Shown here: in pieces, positions 35,758 to 43,782 of the stretch | How the letters are laid out: the number at the start of each line of letters is the position of its first letter | How positions within the stretch are numbered: the first letter of the stretch is position 1 | NCBI GenBank assembly: GCA_964516305.1 | Contig: CAZEZH010000004.1 | Location: forward strand, 1-61,568 | Source: Lamprobacter sp964516305 | GTDB taxonomy: Bacteria > Pseudomonadota > Gammaproteobacteria > Chromatiales > Chromatiaceae | Length of the DNA: 61,568 bases | Direction: 5' to 3' | Notes under the pieces: model-generated | What the model saw: only the letters and a program-made list of their open reading frames with translations | The model's database searches: none | What the model was told of the DNA's origin: nothing | Position numbers and translations under genes: made by a program

Positions 35758-36678
35758 ATGCGACGGCGCAACGACAGCGAATCCCAATCTGGCTACGGCT
35801 CTGTAGCCCTCCTCAGCGTCATGCTGGTTGCCATTATGGCCGGCTCAACCGGTTTCTGGCTGGCCCAGCACCGCCTCTCGGCTCGGGCACAAACCGACCT
35901 CGGCAGTATCCTTTCCCATGTCAACGCCCGGCGTCTCGCAGGCGCCGAGACGATCGAGGACTCCAGCGCAGAGCTTGACAGTATCGCGATGCGCGTCGGT
36001 CAAATGCAGGCTGAGATCATCCGAATCAATGCACTAGGCCAACGCCTCGTCGAGATGTCTGGTCTGGATGGTGACGAATTCAACTTCCTTCAGCCAGCAC
36101 CCTCAGGTGGTGGCCCCGAGAAGGCGAGCCTACAGGAGAACAAGGTCGACGAGGTTGCCCAGGACCTTGCCAAGGTGCTAGCCGAGATCGACGACCGCAA
36201 ACGCAAACTGGTCCTCCTCGAAACCCTGATCATGGAACGGGACCTCAAGAGCCACTCGGTCCCCGATGGCTGGCCCCTGATCACTGGCGGCGTTGTCACC
36301 TCAACCTTCGGTATGCGCCGTCATCCCATCAGCGGACGGCGCAGCATGCATAAGGGCATCGATATTTCCGGCAAGCATGGCGCCGATATCGTCGCCATGG
36401 CCGATGGCCTGGTGATCTTCTCAGGGCGCAAGACCGGCTACGGCAAGATCGTTGAAATCCGGCATCCGGACGGCCTCGAGACCCGCTACGCCCATAATTC
36501 GCGCAATCTGGTGAGTAAAGGCGACCTGGTGACCAAGGGTCAGGTGATTGCCAAGCTCGGCTCGACCGGCCGCTCCACGGGCCCTCATGTCCACTTCGAG
36601 GTACGCCGCGACGGCCAGGCGCTGAATCCGATGCGCTTTCTCGACCTCAGCGAGCGCTCTCGACTGGCGCGTCTCTAA
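35758..36678 (+). CDS. M23-family peptidoglycan endopeptidase, membrane anchored
   Basis: A 306-aa LytM-type metalloprotease. An N-terminal anchor (residues about 17-38) is followed by a periplasmic coiled-coil stretch (residues about 60-155). The M23 domain starts near 175 (GGVVTSTFGMRRHPISGRRSMHKGID). Zinc ligands H198 and D202 (HKGID) and H277/H279 (HVHFE) are all present, so it should be an active cross-link hydrolase rather than an EnvC/NlpD-like activator. It lies between lpxC/dciA and secA, as in many gammaproteobacteria. A terminator-like hairpin follows. Confidence 0.92.
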   Translation: MRRRNDSESQSGYGSVALLSVMLVAIMAGSTGFWLAQHRLSARAQTDLGSILSHVNARRLAGAETIEDSSAELDSIAMRVGQMQAEIIRINALGQRLVEMSGLDGDEFNFLQPAPSGGGPEKASLQENKVDEVAQDLAKVLAEIDDRKRKLVLLETLIMERDLKSHSVPDGWPLITGGVVTSTFGMRRHPISGRRSMHKGIDISGKHGADIVAMADGLVIFSGRKTGYGKIVEIRHPDGLETRYAHNSRNLVSKGDLVTKGQVIAKLGSTGRSTGPHVHFEVRRDGQALNPMRFLDLSERSRLARL

Positions 36679-36776
36679 GGCGACCTCGGTCAAAGGATAT
36701 ACCGCCTCGCTGGCTTTTCCCCTGCCTTCCGGCGTCGCGTTGCCGGACACCTTGCCGCTGTAGCCGGTGTTGAGTT

Positions 36777-36812
36777 CGCCGGAGGTCTTGTGCAAAGGCC
36801 TCCGGCGTCTTT
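36777..36812 (+). terminator. terminator-like hairpin between the M23 gene and secA
   Basis: CGCCGGAGG (36777-36785) pairs perfectly with CCTCCGGCG (36799-36807) across a 13-nt loop, followed by TCTTT. The T-run is short, so it may be a partial terminator or attenuator in the 231-bp secA leader. Confidence 0.6.
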
Positions 36813-36909
36813 AGTTCAGCACCAGCACGGCGCGCAGGTCTGCGCTGTCCGTTGGACTCCGGTATCATTCTGCACAATTTTCTGCCTACCACACATAGAG
36901 TCCCCAATC

Positions 36910-39759
36910 ATGGCCCTTCGCCTTTTCCGAAAGGTCTTCGGCAGCCGTAATGAGCGTTTGGTCAAGCGGTTGATGAAGTCCACTGAGCAGATCAATACAC
37001 TCGAAGACGATCTCTCCACGCTCTCTGACGAGGCGTTGCAAGCTCGCACCCAAGGCTTCCGCGACCGACTCGCCGAGGGGGCAACCCTCGATGACCTCTT
37101 ACCCGAGGCCTTTGCGGTCGTGCGCGAGGCCGGCAAACGCGTGCTTGGCATGCGCCACTTCGACGTGCAGCTGGTCGGCGGCATGGTCCTGCACAACGGC
37201 AAGATCGCCGAGATGCGCACCGGCGAGGGGAAGACCCTGGTCGCGACGCTCGCCGCCTATCTCAACGCCCTGCCGGCCAAGGGCGTCCATATCGTCACAG
37301 TCAACGATTACCTGGCCCGACGCGATGCGGCCTGGATGGGCCAGATCTATCACGCGCTCGGCCTCAGCGTCGGTGTCATCAACAGCTCAGGGGGCATGGG
37401 CCCGGATAACGCATCCTTCCTGTTCGATCCGTCCTATGACCCGACGGAGCAAGAAGGCTACCGGCATCTGCGTCGAGTGACCCGGCGCGAGACCTATTAT
37501 GCCGACATCACCTATGGCACCAACAACGAGTTCGGCTTCGATTACCTGCGCGACAACATGGCGTTCACGCCCGAGCAGCGGGTGCAACGCGACCCCTTCT
37601 ATGCGATCGTCGACGAGGTCGACTCGATCCTGATTGACGAAGCGCGTACACCGCTGATCATTTCAGGGCCATCGGAAGGCAATACCGATCTCTACATCAA
37701 GATCGACCGGATCATCCCGGGCCTGACGCGTCAAGAGCCGATCAAGAACGAGGAAGGCCAGCCAGACTTCGGCCCGGGCGACTACTCGGTCGACGAAAAG
37801 GCCCGGCAGGTCTACCTCAGCGAGGACGGCCATGAGAAGGTCGAGCAACAGCTCACCGAGCTCGGCCTGCTCAGCGAGGGCGAGAGCCTCTACGATGCCG
37901 GCAACATCGTGCTGATGCACCATGTCTATGCGGCGTTGCGCGCCCATGCGCTCTTCCAAAAGAACGTCGACTATATCGTTCGGGACGGCCAGATCATTAT
38001 CGTCGACGAGTTTACGGGCCGTACCATGCCGGGTCGACGCTGGTCCGAAGGCCTGCATCAGGCCGTGGAGGCCAAGGAAGGCGTTGCCATCCAGCAAGAG
38101 AATCAGACGCTGGCCTCAATCACCTTCCAAAACCTGTTCCGGCTCTACCCGAAGCTCGCCGGCATGACCGGTACCGCCGATACCGAGGCGTTTGAGTTTC
38201 AGAGTATTTACGGGTTGGAGGTGACGGTCATCCCGACCAACCAACCGATGATCCGCGATGACCGCGGCGATCTGGTCTACCTGACCCAAGAGGACAAATA
38301 CCGCGCGATCATCGAAGACGTCCGCGATTGCGTCGAGCGCGGTCAGCCGGTACTGGTGGGAACTGCATCGATCGAAACCTCCGAGCTGGTATCACAGAAA
38401 CTCAACGCCGAGAAGATCGCGCACGAGGTCCTCAACGCCAAGCAGCATGAGCGCGAGGCCGGCATTATCGCGCGCGCTGGTGAGCCGGGGGCCATCACCA
38501 TTGCGACCAACATGGCGGGACGAGGCACCGACATCGTGCTTGGCGGCAACCTCGATGCCGAACTCGAGAAGGCGACAGCTGTAGAAGAGCGCGGGCGCAT
38601 CAAGGCCGATTGGAAGAAACGTCATGCGCAGGTCATCAAGGCAGGCGGCCTGCATGTGATCGGCACCGAGCGCCATGAATCCCGACGCATCGACAACCAG
38701 CTGCGCGGGCGATCGGGGCGTCAGGGTGATCCGGGCTCGAGCCGCTTCTACCTATCGCTGCAAGACAATCTGATGCGCATCTTCGCCTCTGATCGCGTCG
38801 CCAACATGATGCAGCGCCTCGGTATGCAAGAGGGCGAGGCGATCGAGCATCCCTGGGTGACCAAAGCGATCGAGAATGCCCAGCGTAAGGTCGAGGGCCG
38901 CAACTTCGATATCCGCAAGCAGTTGCTCGACTACGACGACGTCGCCAACGACCAGCGCAAGGTCATCTACCAGCAACGCCGCGAGATCATGGACGGCAAC
39001 GACGTCTCCGAGACCGTCGCCGCAATGCGCCACGACGTGGTCAACGAGCAGATCAACAACCACATCCCGCCCCAGAGCCTCGAGGAGCAATGGGACGTGC
39101 CTGGCCTAATGGCCTCGCTTCAGGATGCTTACGGCGGTGACTGGCCAATTCAGCAGTGGCTGGACGAGGATGACGAGCTGCATGAGGAGACGCTGCGCCA
39201 GCGCATCATCGATGAACTCGCCGCGCAGGCGGCCGATAAGGAGAAGGCGACCGGCGCCGAGAATATGCGCCAGATCGAAAAGGCCGTGATGCTGCAGACC
39301 CTAGACACGCAGTGGAAAGACCATCTGGCGCAGATGGATTACCTACGCCAGGGCATCCATCTGCGCGGCTACGCGCAGAAAAACCCGAAGCAAGAGTACA
39401 AACGCGAGGCCTTCGAGATGTTCTCCGCGATGCTCAGCAGTATCAAGCAGGACGTGGTGAAGACCTTGGCTCGGATGCAACTGCAGATGCCCGAGGAGAT
39501 CATGCCGCAGGGGCCGAATCCCTCCGAGTTCCAGTTCAAGCATGAGGCGTTCGAGGGTCTTCCAGCCTCGGCAAAGGAGGCCCCGGAGGCCGCTGCCGGT
39601 CAGCCGTCCAATCGGAGTACCGGGGGGGCAGCGGCCCCTGGATCAGCCGACGACAGCCATCAGCCTTTCGTGCGTGATGGACGCAAGGTTGGACGCAACG
39701 AGCCCTGCCCCTGCGGATCGGGCAAGAAATTCAAGCAATGCCATGGACGCGTCTCCTAG
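36910..39759 (+). CDS. secA: preprotein translocase ATPase SecA
   Basis: A 949-aa motor of the Sec export pathway. Walker A is MRTGEGKT at residues 102-109. Other elements are VNDYLARRDAAWMG, the DEAD-type VDEVDSILIDEARTPLIISG, the preprotein cross-linking region, TNMAGRGTDIVLGG, LRGRSGRQGDPG and the helical scaffold/wing. The C-terminus has a roughly 60-residue linker and the zinc tail NEPCPCGSGKKFKQCHG, which binds SecB. It is slightly longer than the E. coli protein. ATG 36910 matches the family start (LFRKVFGSRNERLVKR); the frame is open 40 codons upstream through the leader hairpin but without homology. No SecM-like ORF was seen in the leader. Confidence 0.97.
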   Translation: MALRLFRKVFGSRNERLVKRLMKSTEQINTLEDDLSTLSDEALQARTQGFRDRLAEGATLDDLLPEAFAVVREAGKRVLGMRHFDVQLVGGMVLHNGKIAEMRTGEGKTLVATLAAYLNALPAKGVHIVTVNDYLARRDAAWMGQIYHALGLSVGVINSSGGMGPDNASFLFDPSYDPTEQEGYRHLRRVTRRETYYADITYGTNNEFGFDYLRDNMAFTPEQRVQRDPFYAIVDEVDSILIDEARTPLIISGPSEGNTDLYIKIDRIIPGLTRQEPIKNEEGQPDFGPGDYSVDEKARQVYLSEDGHEKVEQQLTELGLLSEGESLYDAGNIVLMHHVYAALRAHALFQKNVDYIVRDGQIIIVDEFTGRTMPGRRWSEGLHQAVEAKEGVAIQQENQTLASITFQNLFRLYPKLAGMTGTADTEAFEFQSIYGLEVTVIPTNQPMIRDDRGDLVYLTQEDKYRAIIEDVRDCVERGQPVLVGTASIETSELVSQKLNAEKIAHEVLNAKQHEREAGIIARAGEPGAITIATNMAGRGTDIVLGGNLDAELEKATAVEERGRIKADWKKRHAQVIKAGGLHVIGTERHESRRIDNQLRGRSGRQGDPGSSRFYLSLQDNLMRIFASDRVANMMQRLGMQEGEAIEHPWVTKAIENAQRKVEGRNFDIRKQLLDYDDVANDQRKVIYQQRREIMDGNDVSETVAAMRHDVVNEQINNHIPPQSLEEQWDVPGLMASLQDAYGGDWPIQQWLDEDDELHEETLRQRIIDELAAQAADKEKATGAENMRQIEKAVMLQTLDTQWKDHLAQMDYLRQGIHLRGYAQKNPKQEYKREAFEMFSAMLSSIKQDVVKTLARMQLQMPEEIMPQGPNPSEFQFKHEAFEGLPASAKEAPEAAAGQPSNRSTGGAAAPGSADDSHQPFVRDGRKVGRNEPCPCGSGKKFKQCHGRVS

Positions 39760-39786
39760 CATCCACTGGCGATCAACGACCACACC

Positions 39787-40986
39787 ATGGCCCATCATGC
39801 ATCCATACAGGGCGTTCGGGTTGCCGCTATCCCGGCCGCCATCCGCTATCGCGATCGCGACGATCTAGTCCTGATTGAATTGCCAGAAGGCACCCGATGC
39901 GCGGCCACCTTTACCCGCAATGCCTTCTGCGCTGCGCCGGTCACCCTGGCACGCGAGCATCTCGCTGCAACTGACCCACGCTGGCTGCTGATCAACGCGG
40001 GAAATGCCAATGCCGGTACCGGGGCCCGCGGGCTCGAGGATGCCAAGACCTGTTGCCGTGAATTGGCCGAGATGACCCGGGTCGACTCGGCTCAGGTGCT
40101 GCCGTTCTCGACTGGGGTGATCGGCGACTATCTGCCGGTCGATCGGCTCATAGCAGCGCTCCCACAGGCCCTGTCAGCGCTCGACGAGAACGGCTGGGAT
40201 GCAGCCTCACGCGCGATCATGACCACCGATACACGGCCAAAGCGCGCTACCAGGCAACTGATGATCGGTGGGCGGCAAGCAACCCTCACCGGTATTGCCA
40301 AAGGCGCTGGCATGATCCGGCCCAATATGGCGACCATGCTCGCGTTTATCGCGACCGATGCGGCGCTGGAGCCACAATGCCTTCAGCAGTGTCTGGCACG
40401 GGCAGTCGAGGGCTCTTTCAATACCATCAGCATCGACGGCGATACCTCGACCAATGACGCCTGCGTGCTGGCGGCGGCCGGCAGCCTCGGCAATGCGCCG
40501 CTCAGCGATCCCAACTCACCCGAGATTGAGGCCTTTCAGCAGGCACTCGACTCGCTCTGCGACGAGTTAGCGCGCGCCATCGTCAGCGATGGCGAAGGGG
40601 CCACCAAGCTGGTCAGCATCGAGGTTGGCGAGGCCCGCACTTCCAGTGAGGCACGACAGGTCGCCGATACCATCGCACACTCGCCATTGGTCAAGACGGC
40701 GCTGTTCGCCTCTGATCCGAATTGGGGGCGCATCCTCGCCGCAGTCGGGCGGGCCGGGCTCGACGACCTGGACATCAACAAAGTGCGCATTCGGCTCGAC
40801 GATCTGCTCATCGTTTCGGGCGGTGGCCGCGACCCGAACTACCAGGAGCAAGCCGGACAGGCCGTGATGGCAAAGGATGCCTTCAGTATCGGCGTCGACC
40901 TTGGCCGCGGGAACGCCAACGCTCGGGTCTTGACCTGCGACCTCTCCTATGACTATGTGCGCATCAACGCCGAGTACCGGACCTAG
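39787..40986 (+). CDS. argJ: bifunctional ornithine acetyltransferase / N-acetylglutamate synthase ArgJ
   Basis: A 399-aa Ntn-type self-cleaving enzyme of arginine biosynthesis that recycles the acetyl group from N-acetylornithine to glutamate. The autocatalytic cleavage is before T183 in the motif MATMLAF; upstream are NAGNANAGTG, FSTGVIG and GIAKGAGMIRPNM. The C-terminal beta chain includes GEGATKLVSIEV and SDPNWGRILAAVGRAG. It lies 27 bp after secA, in the common secA-argJ-Nudix order. Confidence 0.97.
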   Translation: MAHHASIQGVRVAAIPAAIRYRDRDDLVLIELPEGTRCAATFTRNAFCAAPVTLAREHLAATDPRWLLINAGNANAGTGARGLEDAKTCCRELAEMTRVDSAQVLPFSTGVIGDYLPVDRLIAALPQALSALDENGWDAASRAIMTTDTRPKRATRQLMIGGRQATLTGIAKGAGMIRPNMATMLAFIATDAALEPQCLQQCLARAVEGSFNTISIDGDTSTNDACVLAAAGSLGNAPLSDPNSPEIEAFQQALDSLCDELARAIVSDGEGATKLVSIEVGEARTSSEARQVADTIAHSPLVKTALFASDPNWGRILAAVGRAGLDDLDINKVRIRLDDLLIVSGGGRDPNYQEQAGQAVMAKDAFSIGVDLGRGNANARVLTCDLSYDYVRINAEYRT

Positions 40987-41013
40987 ACAAACCTGGTCCT
41001 ATGCCGAGGAATC

Positions 41014-41039
41014 GGGGGCCTGCTGCGTTGCAGCCCCTT
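41014..41039 (+). terminator. weak terminator candidate after argJ
   Basis: A GGGG-C-CTGC arm (41015-41023) pairs with GCAG-CCCC (41030-41037) with one bulged C and a 6-nt loop, followed only by TTG. It is 28 bp past the argJ stop. The stem is good but the T-run is not. Confidence 0.4.
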
Positions 41040-41053
41040 GATTCATCTGCAGC

Positions 41054-41090
41054 GATTGGTTGCTGTCAACCAATCTAAGCGCTTGCAAGC
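41054..41090. promoter_or_regulatory. cluster of perfect palindromes upstream of the Nudix-ThiE gene
   Basis: Three perfect dyads lie within 37 bp: GATTGGTTG with CAACCAATC around a 4-nt loop (41054-41075), AAGCGCTT (41077-41084) and GCTTGCAAGC (41081-41090). They sit between argJ and the Nudix start without a flanking T-run, which suits an operator or RNA structure better than a terminator. No binding protein can be named. Confidence 0.5.
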
Positions 41091-41126
41091 TTTCTAGTGC
41101 TGCGCGTCCTGCAGGAACGATCCAAG

Positions 41127-42092
41127 ATGAGAGGCACATCCTCGAACCCCATACTGATTCATGTCGCCGCTGGCGTCATCACTGACGCCGGTGGACGCGT
41201 GCTGATCGCCAAGCGGCCTATGGGTACCCACCAAGGCGGCCTTTGGGAGTTCCCGGGTGGCAAGCTCGAGTCCAACGAGCCGGTCGCACAGGGACTGGTC
41301 CGCGAGCTTGATGAGGAGCTGGGCATTCAGGTGACCGCCTCGAGGCCGCTGATCCGTCTGCGCCATGATTATGGAGACCGGCTGGTGCTGCTCGACATTC
41401 ACCGCGTGCTCACCTATCAGGGACGTCCGACTGGTCGCGAAGGCCAAGCGCTGGATTGGGTGATGCCGCAGGACATGGACCCGAGCCAGTTTCCAGCGGC
41501 TGACCGCCCAGTCATTAGCGCCCTGCGCCTCCCCACACGCTATCTGATCACCGGTAGCGATCCGAGCCAGCCCGACGCCTTCATTCGGCAGCTTGAACAG
41601 GTCCTCGCCCAGTCTCAGCTGCGCATCCTGCAACTGCGCACACCAGGGCTCGACGCTAGGGACTACGCCGATCTAGCAGAGCGCTGCGCCGCGGTCTGCC
41701 GCCAGACCGGGGCGCAGTTGCTGCTGAACTGTGATCTCGCACTCGCCACCGCGCTGCCCGGCGATGGCCTGCATCTGACCGAGGCCCGACTCGCTGCGCT
41801 GACCGAACGCCCACAGGTCAACAAAACCCTAGTGGGCGCCTCCTGCCATGGCGCCGAGGCCCTGGCCAAGGCTACGGCGCTTGGACTCGACTACGCGCTG
41901 TTATCGCCGGTACAACATACGCAAAGCCATCCAGCCGCTACACCACTTGGATGGCGGGCCTTTGCCGGGCTGGTCGATCAGGCAGGCCTGCCCGTCTACG
42001 CGCTCGGTGGTGTCGACGACAGTGATCTCGACAAGGCCCTAGGCCATGGCGCCCAAGGGATCGCCTCGATCAGGGGCTTTTGGTTGCGTTGA
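41127..42092 (+). CDS. Nudix hydrolase (MutT-like) fused to a ThiE-like domain
   Basis: A 321-aa fusion. Residues about 5-135 form a MutT-type Nudix domain with the box GKLESNEPVAQGLVRELDEELGI complete (G-x5-E-x7-RE-x2-EE-x-G). This implies hydrolysis of 8-oxo-dGTP or a related nucleotide. Residues about 140-320 form a thiamine-phosphate-synthase-like TIM barrel (LQLRTPGLDARDYADLAERC, LLLNCDLALA, DGLHLTEARL, VGASCHGAEAL, DYALLSPVQHTQSHP, YALGGVDDSDL). This fusion is a known gammaproteobacterial family; the ThiE half often lacks thiamine activity and its role is unclear. ATG 41127 was preferred over GTG 41097 because it fits the family start. Confidence 0.9.
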   Translation: MRGTSSNPILIHVAAGVITDAGGRVLIAKRPMGTHQGGLWEFPGGKLESNEPVAQGLVRELDEELGIQVTASRPLIRLRHDYGDRLVLLDIHRVLTYQGRPTGREGQALDWVMPQDMDPSQFPAADRPVISALRLPTRYLITGSDPSQPDAFIRQLEQVLAQSQLRILQLRTPGLDARDYADLAERCAAVCRQTGAQLLLNCDLALATALPGDGLHLTEARLAALTERPQVNKTLVGASCHGAEALAKATALGLDYALLSPVQHTQSHPAATPLGWRAFAGLVDQAGLPVYALGGVDDSDLDKALGHGAQGIASIRGFWLR

Positions 42093-42184
42093 CTCGTAGC
42101 CTGCGCCGACAAGCACCCTGGAGGCGAGACGACCACCTCAGCGAGCGGCGCGCTCACAGTATTGAAAACGGGAGCGAGGAAGAT

Positions 42185-42595
42185 TTAGAGCGGAATGAAG
42201 CCTCGCAACAACAGCAGAATCAAGGCCAATGCACCGATCGCGTGCATCAACCAATCGAATCGCCGATGCCGACGGTGCAACCTCTTGATGTGGTCCTTGA
42301 GGCTGCTGCGCTCCGCTAGCGATGGCTCGATAAAGACCCGACGATGGTCGAGTTCGACGGCATCGGCCATCGCAATGGCCTCGTCGAGATCGACTGCGTA
42401 GCGCCGGGGCTCCAGGTTGTAGAGGTGTCCGCGCAGGCCCTCATGAAGGTGCATCAGTGCTGCGTCGATATCGTCGAAGCGGGCGGCGAACCTCAGTCCT
42501 GACCGGTCGAGCTGAGGTGCGCCTTCCCCCGTGCTAACGGAGACAACTCCTGGTCGCTCAGGATGCGTCTCAAGCAGCAAGTAGCCTTTTCGCAT
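42185..42595 (-). CDS. unrecognised small protein with a C-terminal membrane anchor
   Basis: A 136-aa protein I do not recognise. The N-terminal part is mixed alpha/beta (RKGYLLLETHPERPGVV, FAARFDDIDAALMHLHEGLRGHLYNLEPRRYAVDL). A His/Arg-rich stretch (KDHIKRLHRRHRRFDWLMH) then leads into a single hydrophobic helix at the C-terminus (AIGALALILLLLRGFIPL). That gives a tail-anchored topology with a cytosolic domain. ATG 42595 was chosen; an in-frame GTG lies 15 nt upstream. It may form a unit with the small ORF 66 bp upstream on the same strand. Confidence 0.65.
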   Translation of the reverse strand: MRKGYLLLETHPERPGVVSVSTGEGAPQLDRSGLRFAARFDDIDAALMHLHEGLRGHLYNLEPRRYAVDLDEAIAMADAVELDHRRVFIEPSLAERSSLKDHIKRLHRRHRRFDWLMHAIGALALILLLLRGFIPL

Positions 42596-42661
42596 CGTCG
42601 TTGTAATCACGCACTCGATGCACCCTGTGGTGCGATATGCCGACCACGGTAAGCGCTTAGC

Positions 42662-42853
42662 TCATGCAACCTGCGCGACCAGCTCCCAGTTACATTGCTC
42701 GATCAGCTCACGCGTTTCACGCTTGAGCGGCGCATGCTGCTCAGGGAGGAATTCACGCCCTTTCGACCAGGCCTGCTCCGCGCCCTCAGCCTCAAACTGC
42801 AGCCCTTGGCGGCGAAGATGCCAAAGGGTATGGGTCTGTCTCGGTGTCATCAT
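42662..42853 (-). CDS. small hypothetical protein, 63 aa
   Basis: A 63-codon minus-strand ORF with an AGAGG ribosome-binding site about 7 nt ahead of its double ATG. The product is soluble, Glu/Gln/Arg rich and predicted to be largely helical (QFEAEGAEQAWSKGREF, RETRELIEQCNWELVAQ). Composition looks protein-like and the opposite-strand frame is far less so. I know no family for it. It is read toward the membrane-anchored gene at 42185-42595. Confidence 0.45.
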   Translation of the reverse strand: MMTPRQTHTLWHLRRQGLQFEAEGAEQAWSKGREFLPEQHAPLKRETRELIEQCNWELVAQVA

Positions 42854-43445
42854 CTATGCCTCTGCACTACAGGCCACTTGGATACTAGCGAAGTGCCTGC
42901 AAAATCAATACCATCTGTCGATCATCTCCGTTGATCACCGCGTAGCAACTCTCCAAGACCCGCGTGCTCTGCACGACAAGCCGCGTCACCTGTGTTTCTG
43001 AGCATAGACTAGGTGGAGCAATTCTCAATGGGTAGTTTCCATGTCTCTTCTTGTAGACACTTGCGCCTAAGGCGATTGCCGGGAAAGCTCGTACCGAACT
43101 GCGCAGAATGTTCGTTTGCCTTCGGTTCGTTTTCCTACAAGGAGCGTCATCGAGAATATCACCGGGCTATGTGACCGGCGAGGCAACGCTGAAGGGGAGC
43201 GAAAAGACCAGCGAGGCGGGTTGAGCGTCGGCAAAAATCGCCTAAGGGCGGCTAGCGAACTTTCCTCACACGGAGTACAGGCAACCGGGGCGCCCCAAGG
43301 GTCGCCGCTCCAATCTGTTGAAATGCTGCGCCGCGTCAATCGATTCAGCGCCACGGACTTCCGCAACAACGACATCAACACTATCTTGGGAATGCGAAAC
43401 GTTTTCCCTTCTATTGATCGACACTGCCCAACTCGGCCACATTCG
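42854..43445. other. 592-bp non-coding region upstream of feoA
   Basis: No convincing gene. A plus-strand frame open from 43116 continues into feoA, but its first 110 codons are low-quality and unlike FeoA. Two similar CGCCTAAGG-containing segments (around 43065 and 43240) are present, and one GGGAA/TTCCC dyad lies at about 43389-43409. I found no sequence resembling a Fur or FNR box by eye. A leader or promoter for the feo operon must lie here, but I cannot place it. Confidence 0.5.
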
Positions 43446-43736
43446 ATGGATCAACCTGTCTCACCCCCCTTGAACCTGACGCAGCTGCCGGTCGGCTCCT
43501 CAGCCGTCATCACAAAGATCGCTGGCGGGCATGAGCTGCATCGAAAGCTCCGCGGGCTGGGTATTCACCTCGGTACCGAGGTGCGCATCGAGCATCGTCG
43601 CGGCTCTGGTCTAGTGGTCTCGATCAGCAATACCCGGGTGGCGCTTGGCGGCGGCATCGTCGAGAAGCTGCTTATCGTCCCGACCGATCATGACCAAGAC
43701 CCATTGCCAAAACAAGATCCGTCACAAGAACCTTAG
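43446..43736 (+). CDS. feoA: ferrous iron transport protein FeoA
   Basis: A 96-aa SH3-like cytoplasmic protein that assists FeoB. The fold is visible as LTQLPVGSSAVITKIAGGHELHRKLRGLGIHLGTEVRIEHR and VSISNTRVALGGGIVEKLLI. ATG 43446 gives the normal FeoA length with a short N-terminal tail and a polar C-terminal tail. It is followed 46 bp later by feoB. Confidence 0.92.
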   Translation: MDQPVSPPLNLTQLPVGSSAVITKIAGGHELHRKLRGLGIHLGTEVRIEHRRGSGLVVSISNTRVALGGGIVEKLLIVPTDHDQDPLPKQDPSQEP

Positions 43737-43782
43737 CTACAACCCTTAGCTACAGCATAGCCTCGCATGGAGTCGTGCCGCG

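Noticed and set aside
36790..36909. SecA start 40 codons upstream, or a SecM-like leader gene
   Set aside because: The extension crosses the terminator-like hairpin and lacks homology; no ORF with an arrest motif was found.
43116..43445. 110-codon N-terminal extension of FeoA
   Set aside because: No homology to FeoA, poor composition, and ATG 43446 gives the family length.
42854..43445. Fur or FNR box for the feo operon
   Set aside because: Looked for a GATAAT-type dyad and a TTGAT-N4-ATCAA site by eye and found none convincing; a matrix scan would be needed.
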